Shown here: positions 9,001 through 14,834 of the stretch, piece by piece
How the letters are laid out: every line of letters starts with the position of its first letter
Numbering within the stretch: the first letter of the stretch is position 1
Assembly (NCBI GenBank): GCA_964342525.1
Contig: CAYFGQ010000048.1
Span: 1 to 26,777 of the forward strand
DNA from: G963676205 sp964342525
Lineage (GTDB): Bacteria > Campylobacterota > Campylobacteria > Campylobacterales > Arcobacteraceae
Length of the DNA: 26,777 nt
Reading direction: 5' to 3'
Notes under the pieces: model-generated
The model's input: only the letters and a program-made list of their open reading frames with translations
Told to the model about the DNA's origin: nothing
Database searches by the model: none
Translations under genes and position numbers: made by a program

Positions 9001-10877
9001 TAAATTATATTACCACTTAAAGAGAATTGTTCATAACCAAACTGAGTAAACTCTTGATCTGTAAAAGCAGGTGAAGAGATTAAATTTGTAGAAAGCATTC
9101 CATCATATGAAAAATATCCACCAAATAGATAATCACAAGTAATTTGAGTAGGGGTACTACTTGAACTACTGGAAGATGATGTTGAGCTACAATTACTATA
9201 ATAATGTCCATCAGAATATGTCATAAATTTTACTTTATCACCATTTTGCTCTTTTGAGATAAACTTATTATAAACTGGGCTATTGTTTGCTTTAAATGTT
9301 AATACACCCCTATCAATATACCAACTACCATCTACCTTATGAATACTTGAAACATCTAATTCTTCCCAAGTTGCAGTATAAGGAGCAGCCATTTTTGTTG
9401 AAATAGTTGTATTAGATTCAGATTTATCAATCCTTTCCAATATTTTTCCATTCCAACCATAATAAGTATAATATAATGTTGGAGAGTTTGCTTTAGATTC
9501 ATCAAATGGATATGGTGTATCTGTTGAAAGTCCATATTCATTATTTTCATTTGAATATGTTCCATCCGTATAAAGTACTCTTAGATAACCATTATATACT
9601 TCTATATCACCTAAATCTAACCCAGAATAATAAGGGCTACCAATTACAACACCTTCATTTACACTAAATACTAAATTAACCCCCTCAGTTGTTGTAAGGT
9701 TTATGTCCACAGCACCTGAATCTGTTTCACGAAGTTTTGCATTAAATGCTATATTATCAAGCTCAAAATCCAGCATAAAAGTTTCATTCTCTTCAGGAAG
9801 AGAATAAATTTTAAATGTAGAGTTTGTCTCTCCAAAATTATTAATGGAAGCTTGAAGAGATGTATTATACTCATCTGTGGTAAGGTCATAATTTGAGTTT
9901 AATACTATATCTGCATAAGAATCAGCAGAATTACTAGCTCTTAAATTTGCAACTATTGAAGATGGGATATATCCATTATTATCTTCTGTTTCATTATCTT
10001 CTTTATGATAACTTGGAATATTTACACTACCTACAATACTATAATTATTATCAAGGGTGGCAGAGATATTAAAATCATTAAATTCAACATGTACTGTTGT
10101 ATCATTTTCAATACCTGTAGTATTAATATCTGAACTATTTACAGTTAAATAGTCTGCAATATTATTGATGGTTCCTTGAATATTATTAAATGCGATATTA
10201 GATAATGTTTGATTTTGATCATCTAATGTACTTACACTTATATTCCCTGTAAGTTGTACATCTTTTTGAACATTAACCAAAGATACCGTACCTGAAATTT
10301 GTTGCTTAGCACTACTATTTGTTTCATGTGGCAACATACCATTTAAAGATAATTCAATATTTAAATCTAATCCACTACTTAATGAATAAGCTATTTGAGA
10401 ATTTGTAAACTGAATATTTCCACTAAAAGTATTAGATGTACCATTTTCTACTAAACTATACTCTAAACTTCTTGGGTAATAATATGTTGTACCAAGAATT
10501 GTAGTACTTTGTTCATCACTTTCACTAAGAGTTAAATGATAAAGTTTACCACCAATTGATACATTCTCCTCAATTGAAGTTGATATTCCTGCAGTTTCAG
10601 TAAACATTTCAAAACTATTTGATGTAATTTGCATAAATTCATCAAAACTTTCAAATGCAGGTACTGCAGTACCTTCTAATAATTGTTCAGCCTTTAATAC
10701 TTCATTATCTATAAATATAGATAATGGATTTGAATCCCCACTATATTTATTTAAAGTGGTATTAAAGTCACTGAAAAACTGTTTGGATTTTGAGATACCT
10801 TCACTTTGTGTATCTGCAAAAGCCATTGTACTTAGAAATAGTATAGATACTATTATCCAATTGAACAGCGTTTTCAT
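1..10877 (-). CDS. Giant secreted multidomain surface protein, partial (C-terminus beyond window)
   Basis: The frame begins at ATG 10877 and no in-frame stop was seen down to base 1, so at least 3625 residues are present and the C-terminus is missing. AAGGGA lies a few bases before the ATG. Residues 1-21 form a Sec signal peptide, with likely cleavage after AFA. Visible order: beta-rich Asn/Ser/Thr strands (about 22-900) with a poly-Ser stretch near 565-580; a calcium-loop-like DKDNDGYADWTC near 875; Asn/Ser/Asp linker (about 925-966); beta-propeller with NHL/SMP-30-like blades such as GGLAIDSYGNIYVSDY (about 970-1260); possible LamG-like sandwich (about 1270-1500); then tandem modules of roughly 100-165 residues to the edge, typically a W..IPN..TG linker, a SGT/SGS strand, a TG-W turn and YVNFGSD. 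These modules resemble carboxypeptidase-regulatory/CNA-B folds. Probably an extracellular stalk, adhesin or matrix protein; the function is unknown. It is last in a four-gene envelope cluster. Confidence 0.9.
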   Translation of the reverse strand, partial: MKTLFNWIIVSILFLSTMAFADTQSEGISKSKQFFSDFNTTLNKYSGDSNPLSIFIDNEVLKAEQLLEGTAVPAFESFDEFMQITSNSFEMFTETAGISTSIEENVSIGGKLYHLTLSESDEQSTTILGTTYYYPRSLEYSLVENGTSNTFSGNIQFTNSQIAYSLSSGLDLNIELSLNGMLPHETNSSAKQQISGTVSLVNVQKDVQLTGNISVSTLDDQNQTLSNIAFNNIQGTINNIADYLTVNSSDINTTGIENDTTVHVEFNDFNISATLDNNYSIVGSVNIPSYHKEDNETEDNNGYIPSSIVANLRASNSADSYADIVLNSNYDLTTDEYNTSLQASINNFGETNSTFKIYSLPEENETFMLDFELDNIAFNAKLRETDSGAVDINLTTTEGVNLVFSVNEGVVIGSPYYSGLDLGDIEVYNGYLRVLYTDGTYSNENNEYGLSTDTPYPFDESKANSPTLYYTYYGWNGKILERIDKSESNTTISTKMAAPYTATWEELDVSSIHKVDGSWYIDRGVLTFKANNSPVYNKFISKEQNGDKVKFMTYSDGHYYSNCSSTSSSSSSSSTPTQITCDYLFGGYFSYDGMLSTNLISSPAFTDQEFTQFGYEQFSLSGNIIYKENNITVNDGNISIKINGKDVLISNGSYSDNVWLKPYSSFDSWRGKDYYSLSYDIDIYKDGNFVNVYYPISSYEETDTFIRNTTELTGVKIYLHKFDLDVQLKLNLNNQNITDLSPYNFKIEDMYGERDISVSQDGNLSTSIFTKVSWLDDNRTMEGYSYNLKGYDQNGKKLFFYNECTYVSDTLCLPTTQGPINIYLNSYNLNFDYQNSDGKDLSNIYVRINHIEENIYNLTQNIQFSVDSLFNIEVFEDKDNDGYADWTCTENGCLGNFILFDSNDFNTSATDINLILDLSRFSGSGSSNSGGDSNDSSSDNNNTGSDDSNNTSSDNNNTGSGDSNNTANSTSELVLTPDNAFNGYMYLTNEQSNSIYKVDANGTLVSTIANGLNGVSGLIKDIDNNKFYISDDDNKIYQIDVNGTVTELNIDSSYLSNPNALAYNNGYLYIANAGSSIVRVNLSDLSAHTLVTGLDIPQGLRVNSNYLYFTDNYQALYRVDKDSNTTETNPSTLRVADLSSHMSSTDGGLAIDSYGNIYVSDYAGGKILQVNGSDWSVKTVFDIPGTNPRGIHYLGGSSVTHTLFATIFNEAKVIRIELDPNIAEDANVTLFSTLSGNGNEGPFGIIVDNIDLPILSNTVDSNNSGSENNSSSYDPSTFSKYGFNWQNKKHNGGDYRYQVSGNYIELDSNNTSIIHMYTAKNSGDSSRTQIGTHLSSDTTRVAAQVNLKEAGTNRNEVRLSLYANTTLANLIFLDNSSEQNVTMNNSAVDATFTIGVRANGIYAAAYVWDGTTEAELLWNKFISYSSNDLLDDWVEVSISKNSSGVVFEAENSSNQNLGSYTFNSSVISILDNFSTGILRTRIKDSNNDANDNVYAQVRMVEAFSDTNSSGGDTNNSSGDSNGSSDHSLRYIKIDSNGTLLSGSVDSDGNIKYDEEETYSISNGVVTIVDGNKTETIKYNDSETQTDSNNNTLIVHKICIDEGEGKSPEQVVLLEGLQDFDKDSIDSSNFHKELTNEEFNACSGDMSTLYGKDLYTLDQNNNQGGGSDDEYQNNFPYQVKGIVTLSASNGIEHMQINAEPIDSNNWNSTNINTNDGNNSYTLGMESGKYVLRAKLSKTDAYEEYIYDSNSSSWIPREQVKDTPDLSEMTPNGKTNNQCHNDGNFWWQAEDANGSEGNCYNEHPHKWIPNVGSIDTHDFNSSSQMGVNFDLAALYGDLFTLTGSVTVSNSFNPIEYCSNGNSQVLEICEWRDSGVSGYNNWKGANRIGIEIANASTGQKIGDYSVEGSATDNGNGSKTYTFSALMPAEGNYTIRVNKELFDPNTSSKTTEGYFFNPETGKLVTESKVTWMDATSTSGSNTYQIPDTNTTGKIEIVEGSDGSKSVSFGEIDFVTFENSILRLNGSVSFNNADFVQIQVLDLSSGNWFGWKEVRTNGGTFSIEGIEAGGEYILRVSKVNVVDDVWNWESYFYNGSTFVIDENIQWVDNGNGNHIPNSNQTGTISIASNATQNDISNINIDFADLANQFFTISGQVTMPSSFTPGEVRDSNGNWLGWNNVNFDIVNSSNGEYVKWAEIDRGSESTDSSGNKVYDYSIRLASAGDYIVKVSIETYNDGVSKYDGYFISDDKNLTSEINVKQVPVLDGMVANGKSKQQCWDSNNFWWQEEGSSSGNCYDNHPNKWIADTKDTGTVVLSDGERSKTFNIDTVSLENDVYKLTGEIVVPSGFMPSNDWNNLALIRVEASNADTGAWLGDGQLSNTPVSGTSDTYSYSIKLPIAVKGTNVIVKLIKEEKDGDNWTRDSYYINFGSDHAVSGTAEATDKLVAENTVEWTNGIPNSDQTGYLTLDDNKTITLDINYDVLVSNYNNNKLSISGTIILAESVTLGNSGSHENTIRIDAIDKLNGLWVGSAEVDYNSTSSDRFTYDLEFKKSGTYIIKVVMNIDGLREEFFVNFGSDHGPSGDDKLITWDKVHWERAEQAVNGNVFMLPNPDATGYIELSAKVENYEIDFNAFENSISKISGSIIVADDYTLGSKFSSTGTWIGYDNIRVEAISKSTGERIASTQVSGNKVAGAYTYVLKLGDSSEVGTDFVIQIIKESSTNGNWEHEEYYVNFGSNHEYDSDDSIISGKRVLWVEAEASVAGQSWKNYMPNPDTTGYITIGSINPEGVNVDFTTLGQNDIILSGTVTFKSDFNISAETNGARIAIIDQSTGHWVADAPVENNGTYEVNIGDVEGNYTVQVNYWYYNASDTSSNWRKNKFLDFGSDNALGGGDDQVLGDNEVSWRKVEVSGQEWSNWIPDINPITVSVSVSSIDIDLSAVSGGTISGTISGLPSSVSNAYVGIVNPLTYSNTWVDLEEQSDGNYTFSAEELKADVNYSVEFGYYTNGKYYNYFIKDDNNNTSDGVGTIESGEVRWTKLSTDDNGNEIWGPNSEDTTYVSVSNGETLDLNISKTVVNYNTVTTTLSGVTDGEKLEVNFYIPSKPFGRWSETTVSGSSAAFTFEDVKDGNEYILSFRYDNTDYTYDGSTSSLVKNAEWIAYDSNDNLICGGSAGWDCDWNSSYTWNWKPNVTALTISGDANISTSLPEENTVSGSLNLGSQYSGKKVHLTVFQPSGTNYNWANFTLDSNGESNISMKVEDGNAYRIELWVEGLGSYVYTTSATWINNSNSRDTTTWQPKNETLIDINANIDLNGINLVGDKRTITIVLENLKQENGVNSESVWLSLNNDALGYFGEGNENWDSTPVTYDSNISIIVPDGDYNLSVSTSHHGGGFVNDGDNTGGEALETFTALSWEESKRDIVSVNGQDVTITITLADLASFGTISGTVDCDGDSNSSTGDCSGWIEASSSASGAGVVVTSNGSYEINGLSAGTYELNYNSWNLDPAVFIIDENVSVVANTITTANLTPPTGADVLDINGTVDASNLSDMRIVLIKTDGNSFEIIDETEVNSTDGSFSFGEKPKPTSGKAYYVAVSKRVINQTTFAMTTSFDKITKVSDSDNVGLSAITLPSA
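3981..4096 (-). other. Cysteine-bracketed FWWQ insert, copy 2 (inside giant gene)
   Basis: About 38 residues (around 2261-2299) read GK-x-x-x-QC then NFWWQ-x-E then GNCY-x-NHP-x-KWI. The two cysteines bracket an aromatic WW core. The insert sits directly before a module linker and matches the copy at 5461-5580. No known domain was recognised; a disulfide loop is likely. Confidence 0.6.
5461..5580 (-). other. Cysteine-bracketed FWWQ insert, copy 1 (inside giant gene)
   Basis: About 40 residues (around 1767-1806) read NGK-x-x-x-QC then NFWWQ-x-E then EGNCY-x-EHP-x-KWIPN. It shares the two cysteines, the FWWQ core, GNCY, HP and KWI with the copy at 3981-4096, so the two are duplicates. It joins a short spacer to the first clear module linker. 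No family was recognised. Confidence 0.6.
7981..8103 (-). repeat. 45-bp tandem repeat encoding Asn/Ser/Asp-rich linker
   Basis: Two near-identical 45-bp units (7981-8025 and 8026-8070) and a diverged third partial unit (8071 to about 8103) lie in tandem. Each encodes about 15 residues of the type SSDNNNTGSDDSNNT. The unit length is a multiple of three, so copy-number change would keep the frame. The linker separates the N-terminal beta-rich part from the propeller of the giant protein. Confidence 0.8.
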
Positions 10878-10964
10878 CTTGTTCCCTTTCTTCACTAATT
10901 TTCGTCAATTCTTTACTTAAGTACTTATATTTAAATACTTAAAGATACCTTACCTCATACTACA

Positions 10965-10970
10965 ATTATA
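10965..10970 (-). promoter_or_regulatory. Candidate -10 box for the giant gene
   Basis: On the minus strand a perfect TATAAT lies about 90 bases before ATG 10877, in the 188-base gap after the beta-barrel gene. It would give a leader of about 80 bases, containing an AT-rich near-palindrome around TAAGTACTTA. No clear -35 box is seen, which is usual for Campylobacterota. The gap holds no clear terminator for the upstream gene, so read-through from the cluster remains possible. Confidence 0.45.
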
Positions 10971-11065
10971 TTTCTCTTAGCCTTAAAGGTGCTTTAGTTA
11001 TTTAAGTTTATTTAGTGATTGTAAATTTTTTGTAACTAAGATAAATTTGAAAGTTATTTAATAAA

Positions 11066-12175
11066 CTAAAATTGCCAATTTAGGGTAATCCCTAAGGCTT
11101 TTGAGTTTTTAAAATTTAGTTTTTGAGTTTGAATCTCTATTAAGAAAGAATCATTTGGTATATGATATCGTAGGGTTTTTGTTTTAAAATATTGATCATA
11201 TCCTATAACAAAAGTACCAATAGCTGTTTTTTTTGATGTTGAAATATTATTAAAGAATTTTTTATGAAAATATACTGTTGAGATAGTAAGCCTATCTGTA
11301 TCATTTAACTTATATGCTAAACTTGCCAAATATTTTGCTTCAATCTCCTGAGTCCAAGATATATTTTTTTCAGTACCAGAAACTGAAGGGTTTTTAAAAA
11401 GCTTTGTATCATTTATAGATGATTTTGCGACTACATCAGAATAAGCAATATTATCCCAATATATTCTTCCTAAAATATCTTGTGAAGATAAACCTAAAAT
11501 AAACTTCTCTAAATCATATTCCATCCCCAAATCTATAGTATATCCATATCCTGAAGCTTTTGGAATCTCTAAATCATATAAAAGATTATCAGTATATTTA
11601 TAATCAATATTTGCTTCATATATATATTGGTTATCTGTAGTGATTTGAACATCACCTTTCATTCTACCATTTTGGGCATTTAAACCATATAGGAGATATG
11701 CCCCAGCATATATTGAAAGATTTTTATTATATTGTGTTTTTGTATTTCCCCCTATTCCAAAAGCTTCAAACCCATCAATCTCTAAATCAATATCATAGTT
11801 TTTACCTTTAGTATTATCTATACCATTTTTATCTTCATAGATTAGATCAACCGTATCTCTACTTGCTTCTATATAAACCTCTAATCTGTGAAAAAATACA
11901 ATATCATAAGAATCTATATTTTTTGAAATACCATTATAAGAACTTAAATAAGCTATATTATCATTATCTTTAGGGGAATATTCTCCATCCCAATCTTTAT
12001 ATAGATCAAATATACCTAACATATCATTTCCACTAAATATATTCATATCATATTTGATCTCATTATTATTCTCTTTAAACTTTTGCATATAAAAAGTTTG
12101 AGAAAAAAGAGATACGGAAAATAAAAGTATTAAACTAAAATATCGATTCAAAATATTTGTATCCATTGTATTCAT
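11066..12175 (-). CDS. Predicted outer-membrane beta-barrel protein of the envelope cluster
   Basis: The start chosen is ATG 12175 (MNTMDTNILN), which puts a hydrophobic signal peptide (RYFSLILLFSVSLFSQ) at the N-terminus. ATG 12166 is equally plausible, and a TTG at 12208 would add a non-signal-like tail. The mature part alternates polar and hydrophobic residues in amphipathic strands rich in Tyr, Asp and Asn. It ends LNWQF, a terminal aromatic residue typical of substrates of the BAM outer-membrane assembly machinery. The segment GYGYTIDLGMEYDLEKFILG is a typical barrel strand pair. The gene overlaps the end of the lipoprotein gene by about 40 bases, which implies translational coupling, and it lies directly upstream of the giant secreted protein. 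It could be a porin-like exporter or anchor for that protein; no named family was recognised. Confidence 0.75.
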   Translation of the reverse strand: MNTMDTNILNRYFSLILLFSVSLFSQTFYMQKFKENNNEIKYDMNIFSGNDMLGIFDLYKDWDGEYSPKDNDNIAYLSSYNGISKNIDSYDIVFFHRLEVYIEASRDTVDLIYEDKNGIDNTKGKNYDIDLEIDGFEAFGIGGNTKTQYNKNLSIYAGAYLLYGLNAQNGRMKGDVQITTDNQYIYEANIDYKYTDNLLYDLEIPKASGYGYTIDLGMEYDLEKFILGLSSQDILGRIYWDNIAYSDVVAKSSINDTKLFKNPSVSGTEKNISWTQEIEAKYLASLAYKLNDTDRLTISTVYFHKKFFNNISTSKKTAIGTFVIGYDQYFKTKTLRYHIPNDSFLIEIQTQKLNFKNSKALGITLNWQF

Positions 12176-13343
12176 AAGTGATAGTAGGAAAACCTCTTTT
12201 ATTATCAACTATACCTATGATTGAGTTATTATTTGAAGTATTACCATCTAATGTTCCGCTATTATAATTAGCATCAAAAGTTATATTATTATTATCTGTT
12301 AAAGATAAAGACACATTCTTATCTTCTATTAAACTCATATTTCCATCTAAAACATAATCATCTGTAGAGATATTAATACTAAAAGATTTATTATTCTCAA
12401 AAAACTTGTATCCTGCATCTATTTTATAAAGTTCTTGAGAAAAAATTAAATTGTACATTATATTTGAGCTAGTATAAGTTTTTGATTTATCCACTAAAGA
12501 TTGTTTCAATAAAATATTTTTACTATTTATAGAACCATTAAACTCTATATTAGAGATTGTCTTATTATTTTCATAAGAAACTGACACATTACCTTCAATA
12601 TGTATATCATCATTTTTGAGATCAATTTCACCACTATTTATATTGATATATACATCATCATAATTTGGATTTGTAAAATTTGCATCAATAGCTTCTAAAA
12701 CACCAAAAGTTAAAAACTCAACATTTGTTAAATTAGCATCTATGGTATCATTTGATAAAGAAACATTAGCATCACATACAAAATAAGATGTGGTATTTTT
12801 ATCTGCAAAAACTTGGAAATCATATTTTTCATTACTAGTTAATGATTTTGCTTTTATCTCCAAATTAAAACTATATTTAGCATCAAAAGTAGAAATACTT
12901 ATGGAATTTACGGATACATTACCCTCATAACTGTTATTTGTAAATGTTAAAAACTTAGGAACAACTATAGTGCCAAAGGCTCCAGTGTTTAAGCTGACAT
13001 TACTCTCCAAATTTACAGTATATTGTCCACTAGTATAAGATATTTGGGAGCTATTATTATAAAAATAAGATAAAGCAGAAGATAAATGCTCAAAATCATT
13101 TTTTATGAAAGTTGACATAGGATCTAAAAAACTATCCTCTATACCTTTTGAAAGCTGTTTTGAATTGCTAGTTATAGAAGATAATAAATCATTATCCTCA
13201 TATAAACTATAACCCAAAGATCTTAAATGTCCAAATAAAACCCTTGAGTTTTCTATATCTTGGGAAGATGCATTTTGTGAAGAGTTTGAATTCTCACTAC
13301 ACCCCATAAAAAAGATCATTAAAAATATTATAAGTTTATGCAT
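12135..13343 (-). CDS. Predicted lipoprotein, beta-rich, Asn/Ser-rich
   Basis: The N-terminus MHKLIIFLMIFFMGC is a lipoprotein signal with Cys15 as the lipidation site, followed by a Ser/Asn-rich tether. After a helical segment (about residues 35-95, with SKQL and FEHLSSALSYFYNN) the rest is a ladder of short beta strands with many N-V-S, N-I-S and D-A-N repeats. There is one further cysteine (VCDANVSL). The layout, a short helical part followed by strands such as SYEGNVSVNSISIS, resembles the N-terminal 300 residues of the giant protein encoded two genes downstream. This suggests shared ancestry or a structural mimic. The 3' end overlaps the beta-barrel gene. Function is unknown; likely attached to the periplasmic or outer face of the outer membrane. 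Confidence 0.8.
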   Translation of the reverse strand: MHKLIIFLMIFFMGCSENSNSSQNASSQDIENSRVLFGHLRSLGYSLYEDNDLLSSITSNSKQLSKGIEDSFLDPMSTFIKNDFEHLSSALSYFYNNSSQISYTSGQYTVNLESNVSLNTGAFGTIVVPKFLTFTNNSYEGNVSVNSISISTFDAKYSFNLEIKAKSLTSNEKYDFQVFADKNTTSYFVCDANVSLSNDTIDANLTNVEFLTFGVLEAIDANFTNPNYDDVYININSGEIDLKNDDIHIEGNVSVSYENNKTISNIEFNGSINSKNILLKQSLVDKSKTYTSSNIMYNLIFSQELYKIDAGYKFFENNKSFSINISTDDYVLDGNMSLIEDKNVSLSLTDNNNITFDANYNSGTLDGNTSNNNSIIGIVDNKRGFPTITYEYNGYKYFESIF

Positions 13344-13392
13344 CTAGAACTCTGAAATATATAATCTATAGTTCAAATCACATGAATAATAG

Positions 13393-14004
13393 CTAGTTTG
13401 AATTCACACCATTTTGTTTTTTTGCCCGCTCAATCATCTCTTTTTGTCTATTTATATAGTTTTCTTTTGCAACATAACTTCTTACAGCCTTCTCTTTCAT
13501 CATTTCACTTTTTGACAAGTTCTCTGGATCTCTATTTTTCATCATTTGTTGCATTGAAATATACTTCTCTTTTGCTTTTTGAGCTGACATTCTTTGTTGA
13601 GCTAAATATTGTTGTCTCTCATACTCAGCTTTTGCTTGATTATATCTAGCTTGAGAATTTAACTCCTTAGTCATTTTCTCTTTAACTTGGGTTTGCATTT
13701 TTCTATATTCTTGTTTTTTTGCTTCTGTTTTTGCATTTTGTTCAAGCTCTTTTAATTTATTAAGCATATTTTGTTCAATAACCTTATCAGCAGCACTTAT
13801 CTTTTTTTCCCCACTACTAATTTTATTAAAGGAATTAGGAATATCTTTTTTTTCAGTGGAAGTATGCACTATTTTCTTATTTTGTATATTTTTTATTTTT
13901 TCATTATTTACAGTTTTTTCTTCACCCATATCACTAGGAGAAAAAGAATACCATACACTACCACCCATCACTATGGCTAATACTATATATACAATTAACT
14001 TCAT
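13393..14004 (-). CDS. Membrane-anchored coiled-coil protein
   Basis: Start ATG 14004 is chosen because AAGGA sits six bases upstream; ATG 14022 would add six residues without a ribosome site. Residues 2-20 (KLIVYIVLAIVMGGSVWYS) form one membrane segment with a positive N-terminus, so the rest should lie in the periplasm. About residues 70-200 are almost all Lys, Glu, Gln, Ala and Met in long charged helices (ELEQNAKTEAKKQEYRKM and similar), which predicts a coiled coil. It is the first gene of the minus-strand envelope cluster, 49 bases before the lipoprotein gene. The shape recalls TolA-like periplasm-spanning stalks, but no family signature was recognised and composition alone could cause the likeness. 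Confidence 0.75.
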   Translation of the reverse strand: MKLIVYIVLAIVMGGSVWYSFSPSDMGEEKTVNNEKIKNIQNKKIVHTSTEKKDIPNSFNKISSGEKKISAADKVIEQNMLNKLKELEQNAKTEAKKQEYRKMQTQVKEKMTKELNSQARYNQAKAEYERQQYLAQQRMSAQKAKEKYISMQQMMKNRDPENLSKSEMMKEKAVRSYVAKENYINRQKEMIERAKKQNGVNSN

Positions 14005-14047
14005 AATTATCCTTAATTTCATTAAAATTTAAATGCTTCACTTTTCT

Positions 14048-14053
14048 ATTCTA
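14048..14053 (-). promoter_or_regulatory. Possible -10 box of the envelope cluster
   Basis: TAGAAT on the minus strand, preceded by TTTG, lies about 45 bases upstream of ATG 14004 within the divergent 234-base spacer 14005-14238. It is weaker than the other boxes in this window, and TATACT further upstream is an alternative. No operator-like site was recognised. Confidence 0.3.
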
Positions 14054-14197
14054 CAAATGCTTTACTTAAATCTTATTAAATATTAAGTTTAAGTATATAG
14101 TTTAATGCAAGCTCACGATATAAGTTATTTTTATATAAGTTTTTATTATTTTTTATCTCCTTATTTCCTATATAGTATTTCTTTAGACTAGTTATAG

Positions 14198-14203
14198 TAA
14201 AAT
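14198..14203 (+). promoter_or_regulatory. Candidate -10 box for the murC pair
   Basis: TAAAAT within TATAGTAAAAT lies 35 bases before ATG 14239, giving a leader of about 29 bases that contains the ribosome site AAGGAAA. It faces away from the envelope cluster, so the spacer is divergent. Confidence 0.5.
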
Positions 14204-14238
14204 ATCTAATACAAACTATTTAACAAACAAGGAAAATA

Positions 14239-14826
14239 ATGACCCAAGAAGAACTTAATCAAGCAAGAACTAATCCAGAATTTCTAAAGTATTTAGAAGA
14301 AACTCAAAAGAATGCAATGGACACTAAAAATATATCTGCACTATATGAAGTATTGGATTCACTATTGATACTAGATCTTACAGAAGAAAATAGAGTAAAC
14401 CTTGTTTATAACACAATTTTAGAAATTGCCTTTGAAAATATCGAAAAAATTTTAAAAGAAGGAAAAAGGCTTTCTGTAGAGGGTGATGAACTTTACTACG
14501 TTAGAGCTTTTTATGAATTAGGTATTGAAAAATGGAGTAATGGCGATTGTAAAGGGGCAAAAGAACTATTTTTTATCTTAGCAGGTCTTGTTGACAATGA
14601 AACACTAAGTAATGCTCTTGATGTACATATTATTGCTTGTACTAAAGAGATCTCTTTAGATGAATTTTATGAAAAAAGTGTAGATACAAGTGCAATAGGA
14701 ACTGAAGCAAATCAAGGATACTTTATCGTAAACTTCCAATTTGATACAAAAAAACATATTGAAGAAAACCAAGAGATAATTCAAAACGAATACAAAGCAT
14801 TAAAACACCTAGTAGAAGTGGAGTAA
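14239..14826 (+). CDS. Hypothetical acidic helical protein upstream of murC
   Basis: The ATG follows AAGGAAA at good spacing. The 195-residue product is soluble, Glu/Asp-rich and mostly helical, with no signal peptide or membrane segment. Helices such as ENRVNLVYNTILEIAFENIE and FYELGIEKWSNGDCKGAKEL suggest a tetratricopeptide-like helical fold. It has two cysteines and no recognisable catalytic motif. The stop lies eight bases before the murC start, so the two are probably one transcript. Function was not recognised; a structural or scaffold role is only a guess from the helical pattern. Confidence 0.8.
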   Translation: MTQEELNQARTNPEFLKYLEETQKNAMDTKNISALYEVLDSLLILDLTEENRVNLVYNTILEIAFENIEKILKEGKRLSVEGDELYYVRAFYELGIEKWSNGDCKGAKELFFILAGLVDNETLSNALDVHIIACTKEISLDEFYEKSVDTSAIGTEANQGYFIVNFQFDTKKHIEENQEIIQNEYKALKHLVEVE

Positions 14827-14834
14827 AAAAGCTA

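Noticed and set aside
9140..9190. Poly-serine stretch as a phase-variable simple repeat
   Set aside because: The serine codons are mixed (tcc, agt, tca and others), so there is no homopolymer or short DNA repeat that would slip.
12176..12208. TTG 12208 as start of the beta-barrel gene
   Set aside because: It would place eleven extra residues before the signal peptide and lies deeper inside the lipoprotein gene; ATG 12175 or 12166 fits better.
13398..13980. Plus-strand frames opposite the coiled-coil gene
   Set aside because: They are complements of Lys/Glu/Gln-rich codons (Phe/Leu/Ser output) and have no start signals.
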